NCBI RefSeq assembly: GCF_030655615.1 | Contig: NZ_JAURVJ010000213.1 | Coordinates: 17,036 to 81,035, forward strand | Length of the DNA: 64,000 bases | From: Nocardioides sp. | GTDB taxonomy: Bacteria; Actinomycetota; Actinomycetes; Propionibacteriales; Nocardioidaceae | Reading direction: 5' to 3' | Shown here: positions 9,912-19,863 of the stretch, in pieces | Numbering within the stretch: the first letter of the stretch is position 1 | Layout: each line of letters opens with the position of its first letter | The notes under the pieces: generated by a model | Databases searched by the model: none | Told to the model about the DNA's origin: nothing | Seen by the model: only the letters and a program-made list of their open reading frames with translations | Translations under genes and position numbers: made by a program

Positions 9912-11192
9912 GTGAGCAACACCACCCCCGCCTTCAAGATCGCCGATGTCGTCGCCGACCTGACCCGTGGCGGCATGCCGCTGCGCTTCACGGCCTACGA
10001 CGGCAGCGCCGCCGGGCCCGAGGACGCCGAGATCGGCCTCGAGCTGGTCAACCAGCGCGGCCTGCAGTACCTCGTCACCGCCCCGGGCGACCTGGGCCTG
10101 GCCCGGGCCTACGTCGCCGGCGACCTCGTCGTCCACGGCGAGCACCCCGGCAACCCCTACGAGGTCATGCAGAAGCTCAAGGACCACACCAAGTTCCGTG
10201 CGCCCACGGCCTCCGAGGTCGTCGCGATCGTCCGCGGGCTCGGCATCTCCAACCTCAAGCCGCCGCCCCCGCCGCCGCAGGAGCACCTGCCGCGCTGGCG
10301 CCGGATGATGGAGGGCGTCCGCCACTCGCTGACCCGCGACGCCGAGGCGATCTCGCACCACTACGACGTCTCCAACACGTTCTACCGCCACGTCCTCGGC
10401 CCCTCGATGGCCTACACCTGTGCGGTCTACCCGTCGGCCGACGCCACCCTCGAGGAGGCGCAGGCCGAGAAGTTCGACCTCGTCGCGCGCAAGCTCGACC
10501 TCCAGCCGGGCCAGCGGCTGCTCGACGTCGGGTGTGGCTGGGGCGGCATGGTCATCCACGCGGCCCGCGAGTACGGCGTCAAGGCGCTCGGCGTGACACT
10601 CAGCCGGCAGCAGGCCGAGTGGGCCAAGCAGGCGATCGACGCCGCCGGTCTCGGCGACCTCGCCGAGGTGCGCCACCTCGACTACCGCGAGGTGCTCGAG
10701 GAGGACTTCGACGCCGTCTCGTCGATCGGCCTGACCGAGCACATCGGCATCAAGCAGCTGCCCGCCTACTTCGCGTTCCTGCGCGGCAAGCTCAAGCCCG
10801 GCGGCCGGCTGCTCAACCACTGCATCACCCGCCACGACAACCTGCCGGCCCGCACCGGTGCGTTCATCGACCGCTACGTCTTCCCCGACGGCGAGCTCAC
10901 CGGCTCGGGCCGCCTCATCACCGAGGCCCAGGACGCCGGCCTCGAGGTCATGCACTCCGAGAACCTCCGCCTGCACTACGCCCTCACCCTGCGCGACTGG
11001 AACCGCAACCTCGTCGAGCACTGGGACGAGTGCGTCGAGGAGGTCGGCCTCGGCACCGCCCGGGTCTGGGGTCTCTACATGGCCGCGTGCCGCGTGGGCT
11101 TCGAGCGCAACGAGGTGCAGCTGCACCAGGTGCTCGCGGTCCGCACCCACGACGACGGTGCCGACGGGTTCCCGCTGCGCCCCACCTGGTGA
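9912..11192 (+). CDS. Cyclopropane-fatty-acyl-phospholipid synthase-family methyltransferase (TmsB/BfaA/UfaA1-like)
   Basis: SHHYDVSNTFYRHVLGPSMAYTCAVYPSADATLEEAQAEKFDLVARKLDLQPGQRLLDVGCGWGGM. Confidence 0.9.
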   Translation: MSNTTPAFKIADVVADLTRGGMPLRFTAYDGSAAGPEDAEIGLELVNQRGLQYLVTAPGDLGLARAYVAGDLVVHGEHPGNPYEVMQKLKDHTKFRAPTASEVVAIVRGLGISNLKPPPPPPQEHLPRWRRMMEGVRHSLTRDAEAISHHYDVSNTFYRHVLGPSMAYTCAVYPSADATLEEAQAEKFDLVARKLDLQPGQRLLDVGCGWGGMVIHAAREYGVKALGVTLSRQQAEWAKQAIDAAGLGDLAEVRHLDYREVLEEDFDAVSSIGLTEHIGIKQLPAYFAFLRGKLKPGGRLLNHCITRHDNLPARTGAFIDRYVFPDGELTGSGRLITEAQDAGLEVMHSENLRLHYALTLRDWNRNLVEHWDECVEEVGLGTARVWGLYMAACRVGFERNEVQLHQVLAVRTHDDGADGFPLRPTW

Positions 11193-11208
11193 CCACTACG
11201 GTTGTCCG

Positions 11209-11985
11209 ATGAGCACTCGGGCAGCGACGTACGACGCGGAGGTGCTGTCGCGCACGCCGCTGGCAGCCCACCTCGTGCGGCTCGTGCTCGGCGGGCCCGG
11301 TCTGGCCGGGTTCACCAGCACCGGCGTGCCCGACGAGTGGGTCGGGCTGACGGTGCCGGGGCAGTTCCAGAGCCGGTACTACACCGTCCGCGAGTGGACC
11401 GGCACCGAGCTCTCGCTCGACGTCGTGGTGCACGACGTCGGGCTCGTGACCGAGTGGGCGGCGGGCGAGTGCGCCGGGCAGACCGTGACGATCACCGAGC
11501 CCAAGGGGTCGTTCGCGATGCCCGAGGGCGCCGCGTGGCTGATGCTCGTCGGTGACCTCACCGCGCTGCCGGCGATGGCCCGGATCGCCGAGACGGTCGA
11601 CGTCCCGACGCGGGCCTGGGCCGAGGTGCCCGACGACATGTCGACCTACCTGCCCGGCCTCGAGGTCGACTGGCTCGGCCAGCCGGGTGACGGCGTGAGC
11701 CGGCTCGCCGACGTGGTCACCGACCTCGTCTGGCCGGAGGGCGACGGCTACTTCTGGATGGCGGGGGAGTCCGCGCAGATGCGGGCGATCCGCAAGCACC
11801 TCATGCGTGAGCGCAAGCTGGCGAGCACGGCGTACGACGTGATGGGCTACTGGCGGGCGGTCGCCGGGAGGCAGCCGCGCGCCGTCGACCCCGGGCCGAT
11901 CTGGCGCGAGGGCAAGGCCGCCGGCAGGACCGACGACGAGATCTGGGCGGCCTACGACGACGCCCAGCAGGGAGCACAGCCATGA
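11209..11985 (+). CDS. Siderophore-interacting protein (FAD-binding, SIP family)
   Basis: SRYYTVREW FAD motif; FWMAGESAQMRAIRKHLMRE C-terminal SIP motif. Confidence 0.88.
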   Translation: MSTRAATYDAEVLSRTPLAAHLVRLVLGGPGLAGFTSTGVPDEWVGLTVPGQFQSRYYTVREWTGTELSLDVVVHDVGLVTEWAAGECAGQTVTITEPKGSFAMPEGAAWLMLVGDLTALPAMARIAETVDVPTRAWAEVPDDMSTYLPGLEVDWLGQPGDGVSRLADVVTDLVWPEGDGYFWMAGESAQMRAIRKHLMRERKLASTAYDVMGYWRAVAGRQPRAVDPGPIWREGKAAGRTDDEIWAAYDDAQQGAQP

Positions 11986-12980
11986 CCACCCCCGACCAGC
12001 CCGACCAGCCCGACCAGCCCGACGAGCCCGACGAGCCCGGCGAGCCGGAGCAGTCCGAGCCGCTGCCCGCCCACAAGAGCGGGTTCGCGTCGTTCGTCGG
12101 CCGCCCCAACGCCGGCAAGTCGACGCTCACCAACGCGCTCGTCGGCAGCAAGGTGGTCATCACGAGCTCCAAGCCGCAGACCACGCGGACCGTGGTGCGC
12201 GGCATCGTGCACCGCCCCGACGCGCAGCTGATCCTCGTCGACACCCCCGGGCTGCACCGCCCGCGCACCCTGCTCGGCGAGCGCCTCAACGACCTGGTCA
12301 AGACGACGCTGGCCGAGGTCGACGTCGTCGCGGTCTGCTTCCCGGCCAACGAGAAGATCGGGCCCGGCGACCGGTTCATCGTCAACGAGATGGGCAAGGT
12401 CAAGCGCACCATCAAGGTCGCGATCGCCACCAAGACCGACCTCGCGACGCCCGACCAGCTGGGCCAGCACCTGCAGGACATCGCGGCCCTCGGTGCGGCG
12501 ACCGGCACCGACTGGGCTGAGGTCGTCCCGGTCTCCGCCCACGCAGGACACCAGGTCCAGCTGCTCGCCGACCTCCTCGTCGGGCTGCTGCCCGAGGGAC
12601 CGCAGCTCTACCCTGACGGCGACCTCAGCGACGCCCCCGAGGAGATCATCGTCGCCGAGCTCATCCGCGAGGCCGCGCTCGAGGGCGTGCGCGACGAGCT
12701 GCCGCACTCGATCGCCGTCGTCGTCGACGAGATGAACCTGCGCGAGGACCGCCCCGCCGACAAGCCGCTGCTCGACATCTACGCCAACCTCTACGTCGAG
12801 CGCGACTCCCAGAAGGGGATCATGATCGGCCACAAGGGCGCCCGCCTCAAGGACGTCGGCCGCCGCGCCCGCCTGCAGATCGAGGCCCTACTCGGCACGC
12901 CGGTCTACCTCGACCTCCAGATCAAGATCGCCAAGGACTGGCAGAAGGACCCACGCCAGCTGCGCAAGCTCGGCTTCTGA
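11982..12980 (+). CDS. era: GTPase Era
   Basis: GRPNAGKSTLTNALVG, DTPGLH, KH domain GHKGARLKDVGRRAR. Confidence 0.97.
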   Translation: MTTPDQPDQPDQPDEPDEPGEPEQSEPLPAHKSGFASFVGRPNAGKSTLTNALVGSKVVITSSKPQTTRTVVRGIVHRPDAQLILVDTPGLHRPRTLLGERLNDLVKTTLAEVDVVAVCFPANEKIGPGDRFIVNEMGKVKRTIKVAIATKTDLATPDQLGQHLQDIAALGAATGTDWAEVVPVSAHAGHQVQLLADLLVGLLPEGPQLYPDGDLSDAPEEIIVAELIREAALEGVRDELPHSIAVVVDEMNLREDRPADKPLLDIYANLYVERDSQKGIMIGHKGARLKDVGRRARLQIEALLGTPVYLDLQIKIAKDWQKDPRQLRKLGF

Positions 12981-13001
12981 GTCGCCCGGTCGTCGAGCGG
13001 C

Positions 13002-13727
13002 GTGAGCGAGCACTTCGACCGGGTCGCCGAGGTCTACGACCGCGGCCGCCCGCCGTACCCGCAGCAGGTCTACGACGCCCTGCCGCTCGCGCCCGGTGAC
13101 CACGTCCTCGAGCTCGGCGCCGGCTCCGGGCTCGCGACCGCCGAGCTCGTACGACGCGGGGCGCGCGTCACGGCCGTCGAGCCGGGCCCCGACCTCGCCC
13201 GGCTGCTGCACGACCGGCTCCCCGAGGTCGAGCTCGTCGCCGGCGTGGCCGAGACGGCGCCGTACCCGCACGGCGTCGACCTCGTGGTCGCCGCCACCGC
13301 GCTGCACTGGCTCGATCTCGACGTCGTGCTGCCGCGCGTGCACGCAGCGCTGCGGCCCGGCGGCCACCTCGCCGCCTGGTGGACCGTGCACGGCGACCGC
13401 GACGTCCCCACCCCGTTCCGCGACCGGGTCGCCGAGATCAGCCGTGCCGGCGGGATCGGCGACGGCGGGGCGGTGCCGGCGGTGCTGCGGCTCGAGCAGC
13501 GACGGGCCGAGCTCGAGGCCGGCGGCCTCTTCACGACCGTCGAGCCACTGGTCGTCCGCTGGACGACCACGCTGACCACGGCCGGCGTACGCGACCTCTT
13601 CACGACGTTCCCGCGATGGCCGCCGGCGCTGGTCGACCAGGTCGCCGCAGCGGCCGACGCGTGCGGCGGTGAGCTCGAGGAGCACTACGTGACGGTCCTC
13701 TACCTCGCGCGCCGCGTCGACGGGTGA
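13002..13727 (+). CDS. Class I SAM-dependent methyltransferase
   Basis: HVLELGAGSGLATAELVRRGARVTAVEPG. Confidence 0.85.
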   Translation: MSEHFDRVAEVYDRGRPPYPQQVYDALPLAPGDHVLELGAGSGLATAELVRRGARVTAVEPGPDLARLLHDRLPEVELVAGVAETAPYPHGVDLVVAATALHWLDLDVVLPRVHAALRPGGHLAAWWTVHGDRDVPTPFRDRVAEISRAGGIGDGGAVPAVLRLEQRRAELEAGGLFTTVEPLVVRWTTTLTTAGVRDLFTTFPRWPPALVDQVAAAADACGGELEEHYVTVLYLARRVDG

Positions 13728-13743
13728 CGCGCCCCGGGCGGTC

Positions 13744-13818
13744 AGGGATAACCGACCCTTGTCTGGGGTTGTAACCCCTGACAACGGTCGGAATCCCCGG
13801 CCGGCCGGGGAATCCGAC
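13744..13818. repeat. Two overlapping long palindromes between convergent genes (candidate bidirectional terminator / repeat element)
   Basis: CCGACCCTTGTC-T-GGGGTT-GT-AACCCC-T-GACAACGGTCGG (13752-13791) and GTCGGAATCCCCGGCCGGCCGGGGAATCCGAC (13787-13818). Confidence 0.8.
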
Positions 13819-13850
13819 ACCCCCGGGGGGTATGCCGACCACACCGACGA

Positions 13851-14711
13851 CTACGCCGGATCAGGCGCCCAGCACCGGATGAACGTCTGGCCGGCGGCCC
13901 ACTGGTCGGCGTCGGGTCCCTCGTAGGCCCACTCGTAGTCGAGCGGGTCGGCGGCGACGCCGGCGGCGGCGTCCTCGCACCCGGAGCCGGCCTCGTCGAC
14001 GGCCTGCGCACCGGGGTAGCGGCCGGGGTCGAGGTCGATCACCGAGAACGCCCGCCAGGTGTGGGCGGCGCTGCAGGGGACGCGCTCGAAGCTCCGCGCC
14101 CCCGGGCTGGCGGTGCCGCACATGCCGTAGCGGTCACGACCCTCCGTCGTCGCGAGCACGCCGGCGAGCGACCCGCGCACGTCGACGAGGTCCTCGGCGC
14201 CGGCGAGCGCGACGACGTCGCAGCGGTACCAGGCGGCGCCCTTGGCCGCCTGGTCCAGGCTCGGCGTGAACCACACCGAGCGCAGCATGCTGAGCCGCTG
14301 GTCCTCGAGCGTCCCGCCGACGACCTCGCCGAGGGCGTCAGGGCACGTCGTGGCCACGCCCTCCTGCACCCGGGTCGAGTCGATCGCCAGCAGGTGCCCG
14401 CCGACGACGTTGTCGACGCGGCCGACGGCATAGGTCTGCGACGTGTGGGGCTGGCGGCACGAGACGGCCGGCGCGCCGTTGGTCGGCGAGACCGCCTGGC
14501 GGTAGGTCAGCCGGTAGCAGGCGGCCGCAGCCGGTACCCGCGCCGGCGTGGCGCGCGGCGGCGGCGTCGGCGGCGTGGCGGTGGCGGTCGGAGTCGACGT
14601 CGGCGCTGGGTCGGGGGTGTCGTCGTCGCCCGAGCAGCCGGCCACGGACCCGGCGACGGCCAGCACGACCGCAGCGGCCGCCGTACGAGGCAGGGTGCGG
14701 CGGCTAGTCAC
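13851..14711 (-). CDS. Septum formation family lipoprotein
   Basis: GTG start; lipobox VAGCSGD; paired with paralogue 14704-15528. Confidence 0.7.
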   Translation of the reverse strand: MTSRRTLPRTAAAAVVLAVAGSVAGCSGDDDTPDPAPTSTPTATATPPTPPPRATPARVPAAAACYRLTYRQAVSPTNGAPAVSCRQPHTSQTYAVGRVDNVVGGHLLAIDSTRVQEGVATTCPDALGEVVGGTLEDQRLSMLRSVWFTPSLDQAAKGAAWYRCDVVALAGAEDLVDVRGSLAGVLATTEGRDRYGMCGTASPGARSFERVPCSAAHTWRAFSVIDLDPGRYPGAQAVDEAGSGCEDAAAGVAADPLDYEWAYEGPDADQWAAGQTFIRCWAPDPA

Positions 14712-15528
14712 TGGTGCGCGCCCAGCAGATCGAGCGGCGGTTGCCGGCGTCCCACTCCGCCTCGTGGAACCAGGTGAAGCCGAAGTCGTACTGGGGCGGG
14801 TAGTTGAGGTAGGCCAGCACCGACTTCTTGCAGAAGTCGCGCGAGCGGACCTCGGACAGCCGGTCCCCGGGGTAGGGGTCGGCGTCCTCGCCGAGCTTGA
14901 TCGTGGTGACGGCACGCCAGTCGTGCGGCTGCGTGCACGGGATCTTGACCGAGTCAGCCACGGTCGGGCCGTCGACGCACGCCAGCCACCGGTCGTCCGG
15001 CCGGCCCTCGAGCACGCCCTTGGCCGTCGGCGGGAGCGACACCAGCGAGGCACTCTGCTCGCCACCGCCGACGACGTCGCAGCGGTACCACCGCGCGCCC
15101 TCGTCCCACGCCTTCTCGGACGGCCGGAACCACGCCCAGCTGAGCACCGTGCGCAGCGCGAGGCTCTCGTCGGCGCCGAGGAACTCCTGCAGCCCGGTGT
15201 CGCACGTCTCGTAGGCGAACGCACCGACCTCGGGAGAGTCGTAGGCCGCGTCGTTGAGCTCGGCGGGCAGGTCGCCCACCGCGAACGTCTCGGCCGTGTG
15301 CTTGCCGTCGCACGGCACGACCTTGCTCGCGTTGGTCGGGGCGGCGACGTCCTCGAGGGTCAGCTGGCGGCACGCGCCGCGCATCGGGGTCCGCACCGAG
15401 TCGACCTGGGCCGGGTCGGCGCCGGGCTCCTTCGGGTCCTCCGGCTCGCCGCAGGCCGTCAGGACGCCGAGGGTCACGAGCAGCACGACCGCCGCTGCGA
15501 TCCTGGTCCTGCGAGCCCCGGTTGCCAC
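14704..15528 (-). CDS. Septum formation family lipoprotein
   Basis: 274 aa; lipobox LTACGEP; CxQPHDW/CDGKHTAETFAVG repeats. Confidence 0.75.
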   Translation of the reverse strand: MATGARRTRIAAAVVLLVTLGVLTACGEPEDPKEPGADPAQVDSVRTPMRGACRQLTLEDVAAPTNASKVVPCDGKHTAETFAVGDLPAELNDAAYDSPEVGAFAYETCDTGLQEFLGADESLALRTVLSWAWFRPSEKAWDEGARWYRCDVVGGGEQSASLVSLPPTAKGVLEGRPDDRWLACVDGPTVADSVKIPCTQPHDWRAVTTIKLGEDADPYPGDRLSEVRSRDFCKKSVLAYLNYPPQYDFGFTWFHEAEWDAGNRRSICWARTSD

Positions 15529-15553
15529 GAGGGGCGATGCTACCTGCGGCTGG

Positions 15554-16036
15554 TCAGGCCAGGAGGGCGGCGAGCGTCCCGCCCAGCTCGTAGGCTTCCT
15601 CGTGCTCCGCGTCGCCGACCTCGCCCAGCACCTCGAGCACGCCTGCCGCCTGCGTCCACGGCAGCGCCTGCACGATCGACTGGACGCTGCGCACCGCCCC
15701 GGTCGTGTCGTAGCGGCCGTGCACCCACAGCCCGTAGGGCTTCCTGCCCCCGCCGGCCGCGGCGCCCGAGCCGTCGTCGCTCAGCGCCCCGCCGGCCTCG
15801 AGGAAGATCGTGTCGAAGAAGTGCTTGAGCGCCCCGCTCATGTAGCCGAAGTTGGCCGTCGTGCCGAGCAGGTAGCCGTCGGCGGCCAGGACGTCGTCGG
15901 CCGTCGCCTCGAGCGCCGGTCGTACGACGACCTCGACGCCCTCGATCGCGTCGTCGTTCGCCCCCGCGACGACCGCGTCGCTCAGCGCGCGCACGAGGGG
16001 CGTGGGGGAGTGGTGCACGACGAGCAGGCGAGCCAT
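15554..16036 (-). CDS. Flavodoxin / NAD(P)H-dependent oxidoreductase family
   Basis: LLVVHHSPTPLVRALSDAVVAGA...DGYLLGTTANFGYMSGALKHFFDTIF. Confidence 0.85.
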   Translation of the reverse strand: MARLLVVHHSPTPLVRALSDAVVAGANDDAIEGVEVVVRPALEATADDVLAADGYLLGTTANFGYMSGALKHFFDTIFLEAGGALSDDGSGAAAGGGRKPYGLWVHGRYDTTGAVRSVQSIVQALPWTQAAGVLEVLGEVGDAEHEEAYELGGTLAALLA

Positions 16037-16215
16037 GCGTCGACGCTAGCGCGCGGACTGGGCGGCAGGGTGGTGGCGGAGGGTGGCAGAGAGTGGCACG
16101 CGCGGCGCTGTCTTCCACCTGTGGGGGTGACTGAGGCGCACGTCACCAATCCCCCCGGTCCGTGCCCCCGAACAACCTCCCGTCCACACCCCCTCCGAAC
16201 GTGAGAGGAGTTCTC

Positions 16216-16899
16216 ATGAACTCCACGCCCCGCAAGCGCTTCACCAAGACCCTGGCCTCGATCGCCGGCCTCGCCCTGCTCGCCGTCCCGCTCGCCGCCT
16301 GTGGCAGCGACGACGAGAGCAGCGACGGCGGCAGCAGCAGCAGCGCCCGCCCCGAGCCGATCGCCTCGATCACCGACCTCAGCACTGACAAGGGCACCAC
16401 CGCCGTCAAGCTCGACGGCGCGACCCTCGAGGCCCTGGGCGGCCTCGGCGTCGAGCCCACGCCCTTCGGCACCGCGACGATCGAGGACGGCTCCATCATC
16501 TTCCCGATCACCGGCGGCAACGTCACCGTCTTCGAGAAGGACGCCGTCCCGCGCTACGTCGTCGGTCAGGTCCAGCACGAGGGCTCCGGCCTGTCGCTGA
16601 CCGCTGGTGGCGTCACCGTCACCGTCGGCAACTTCAACGTCGACCCGACCGTCTCGCTCGTCTACGGCGACGTCGCCGTCGACGGCAAGGTCGCTGCGAC
16701 CAGCATCCCGATCCTGCGTCTCGACGGTCGCACCCTCAAGACCCCGACCTTCGACAACGGCGAGGCCGTCCTGAGCGGCTCCGGCGTGTTCCTCACCGAC
16801 GGTGCGGCCACGCTGCTCAACGACACCTTTGGTGTCGACGCGCTCTCCGGCTCCACCAAGATCGGCGTCGCCACCATCACGGCGAACATCCCCGCGTAG
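16216..16899 (+). CDS. Secreted lipoprotein, hypothetical
   Basis: Signal peptide plus lipobox PLAACGSD; RBS AGAGGAG upstream of ATG. Confidence 0.8.
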   Translation: MNSTPRKRFTKTLASIAGLALLAVPLAACGSDDESSDGGSSSSARPEPIASITDLSTDKGTTAVKLDGATLEALGGLGVEPTPFGTATIEDGSIIFPITGGNVTVFEKDAVPRYVVGQVQHEGSGLSLTAGGVTVTVGNFNVDPTVSLVYGDVAVDGKVAATSIPILRLDGRTLKTPTFDNGEAVLSGSGVFLTDGAATLLNDTFGVDALSGSTKIGVATITANIPA

Positions 16900-16933
16900 T
16901 ACCCACCCCGCCGCCTAGGGGAGGCGGGGAAGC

Positions 16934-16965
16934 GTGTGGCCCGTGGCGCAAGCCGCGGGCCACAC
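16934..16965. terminator. Intrinsic-type hairpin between convergent genes
   Basis: GTGTGGCCCGTGGCGCAAGCCGCGGGCCACAC followed by GTCGTTTC. Confidence 0.8.
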
Positions 16966-16999
16966 GTCGTTTCGTCCTCGTCGTTCGCGAAGGTGCCGG

Positions 17000-17488
17000 T
17001 CACGCCTCCTCGCGCCGTACGACGGGCAGCACCAGCCACAGCAGCGTGAAGAAGACCAGCGCGACCCCGAACGCCACCAGCGCCGGCACGGTGCCCACGG
17101 TGACGTCGAAGACCAGGTAGAGCACCCCGGAGCTGGTGAGCGCGAGCATCCCGAGCCCGGCCCGGGCGGCCTTGTTGGCCGACTCGACGATCCAGCGCCG
17201 CTGGCCGCGCCGGAACAGCATCCGGTGGAACGCGACGGGTGCCACGACGAAGCCGGTCGACAGCACCGACCCGCAGAGCACCGCGAGGTAGACGCGGACC
17301 TGGCCGTCGGTGAGGTCGGCGTACCGGCTCGAGAACGGCACCGTCAGCAGGAACCCGGCCAGGATCTGCGACCCGGTCTGGGTCACCCGCAGCTCCTGGA
17401 GCAGCTCGTTCCAGTTGCGGGTGACCTTCTCGTCCGGTGTCTCGTGGCTGTCCCCGTCAGCGTGCCCGTCAGCGTGCCCGTCCACCAT
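17000..17488 (-). CDS. DUF6328-family membrane protein
   Basis: WNELLQELRVTQTGSQILAGFLLTVPFSSRY; four predicted TM. Confidence 0.75.
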   Translation of the reverse strand: MVDGHADGHADGDSHETPDEKVTRNWNELLQELRVTQTGSQILAGFLLTVPFSSRYADLTDGQVRVYLAVLCGSVLSTGFVVAPVAFHRMLFRRGQRRWIVESANKAARAGLGMLALTSSGVLYLVFDVTVGTVPALVAFGVALVFFTLLWLVLPVVRREEA

Positions 17489-17541
17489 CCGAGCACCGTA
17501 CCGATCAGGCGTCCCGGGTGACCGGCTATGGTGAGGCGGTC

Positions 17542-17568
17542 ATGATGCGCCGACTCCTCCTTCGCTGC

Positions 17569-17583
<15 letters not shown>
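17542..17583 (+). CDS. leuA leader peptide MMRRLLLRCRSEV
   Basis: Short ORF with three consecutive Leu codons (CTC CTC CTT) overlapping a downstream stem-loop, immediately upstream of leuA. Confidence 0.8.
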
Positions 17584-19374
<1,791 letters not shown>

Positions 19375-19401
19375 GGGACCCCCTGGGGGCCGTGGCCCTC
19401 A

Positions 19402-19475
19402 GCTGTAACTCACCGTTCGCACCACTACCCCGGCGCTACAGCACCGGGGTAGTGGTCGTAACAGTGAGTTGCAGC
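19402..19475. repeat. 32-bp-arm inverted repeat (terminator or repeat element)
   Basis: GCTGTAACTCACCGTTCGCACCACTACCCCGG (10-nt loop) CCGGGGTAGTGGTCGTAACAGTGAGTTGCAGC; 27/32 matches. Confidence 0.9.
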
Positions 19476-19512
19476 GGACGGGCGGCCGCGGGCCCAGGCG
19501 AGCTGCGTCCGA

Positions 19513-19863
19513 TCAGGCCGACGTGGCCGGGCCGTAGCCGCGGTCCAGCGCCCACTGGATGGCGTGCGAGCGCTTCTCGACGCCGATCTTGCGGTAGGCC
19601 GACCGGATGAACGACTTGATCGAGTTGATCGACAGCGAGGTGGCCTCGGCGATCTCGTGGTTGCTCAGGCCGCGGGCGATCAGGTCGAGCACCTCGGCCT
19701 CGCGGCGGGTGAGCGAGCCCTCGTCGGGCGTGGGTGCGGCGCTGCTGAACACGTGGTCTCCCGAGTCCTCTGGTGTCCTGGTGGGGGTGCCGGTGGGGGT
19801 GCCGGGGGTGGCGGCCAGGGGTTCGGGGCGGGACCGGGGAACGGATGGTGCGTGCGTGGTCAC
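19513..19863 (-). CDS. LuxR-type HTH regulator lacking a receiver domain
   Basis: LTRREAEVLDLIARGLSNHEIAEATSLSINSIKSFIRSAYRKIGV; 116 aa; overlaps upstream kinase by 4 nt. Confidence 0.9.
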   Translation of the reverse strand: MTTHAPSVPRSRPEPLAATPGTPTGTPTRTPEDSGDHVFSSAAPTPDEGSLTRREAEVLDLIARGLSNHEIAEATSLSINSIKSFIRSAYRKIGVEKRSHAIQWALDRGYGPATSA

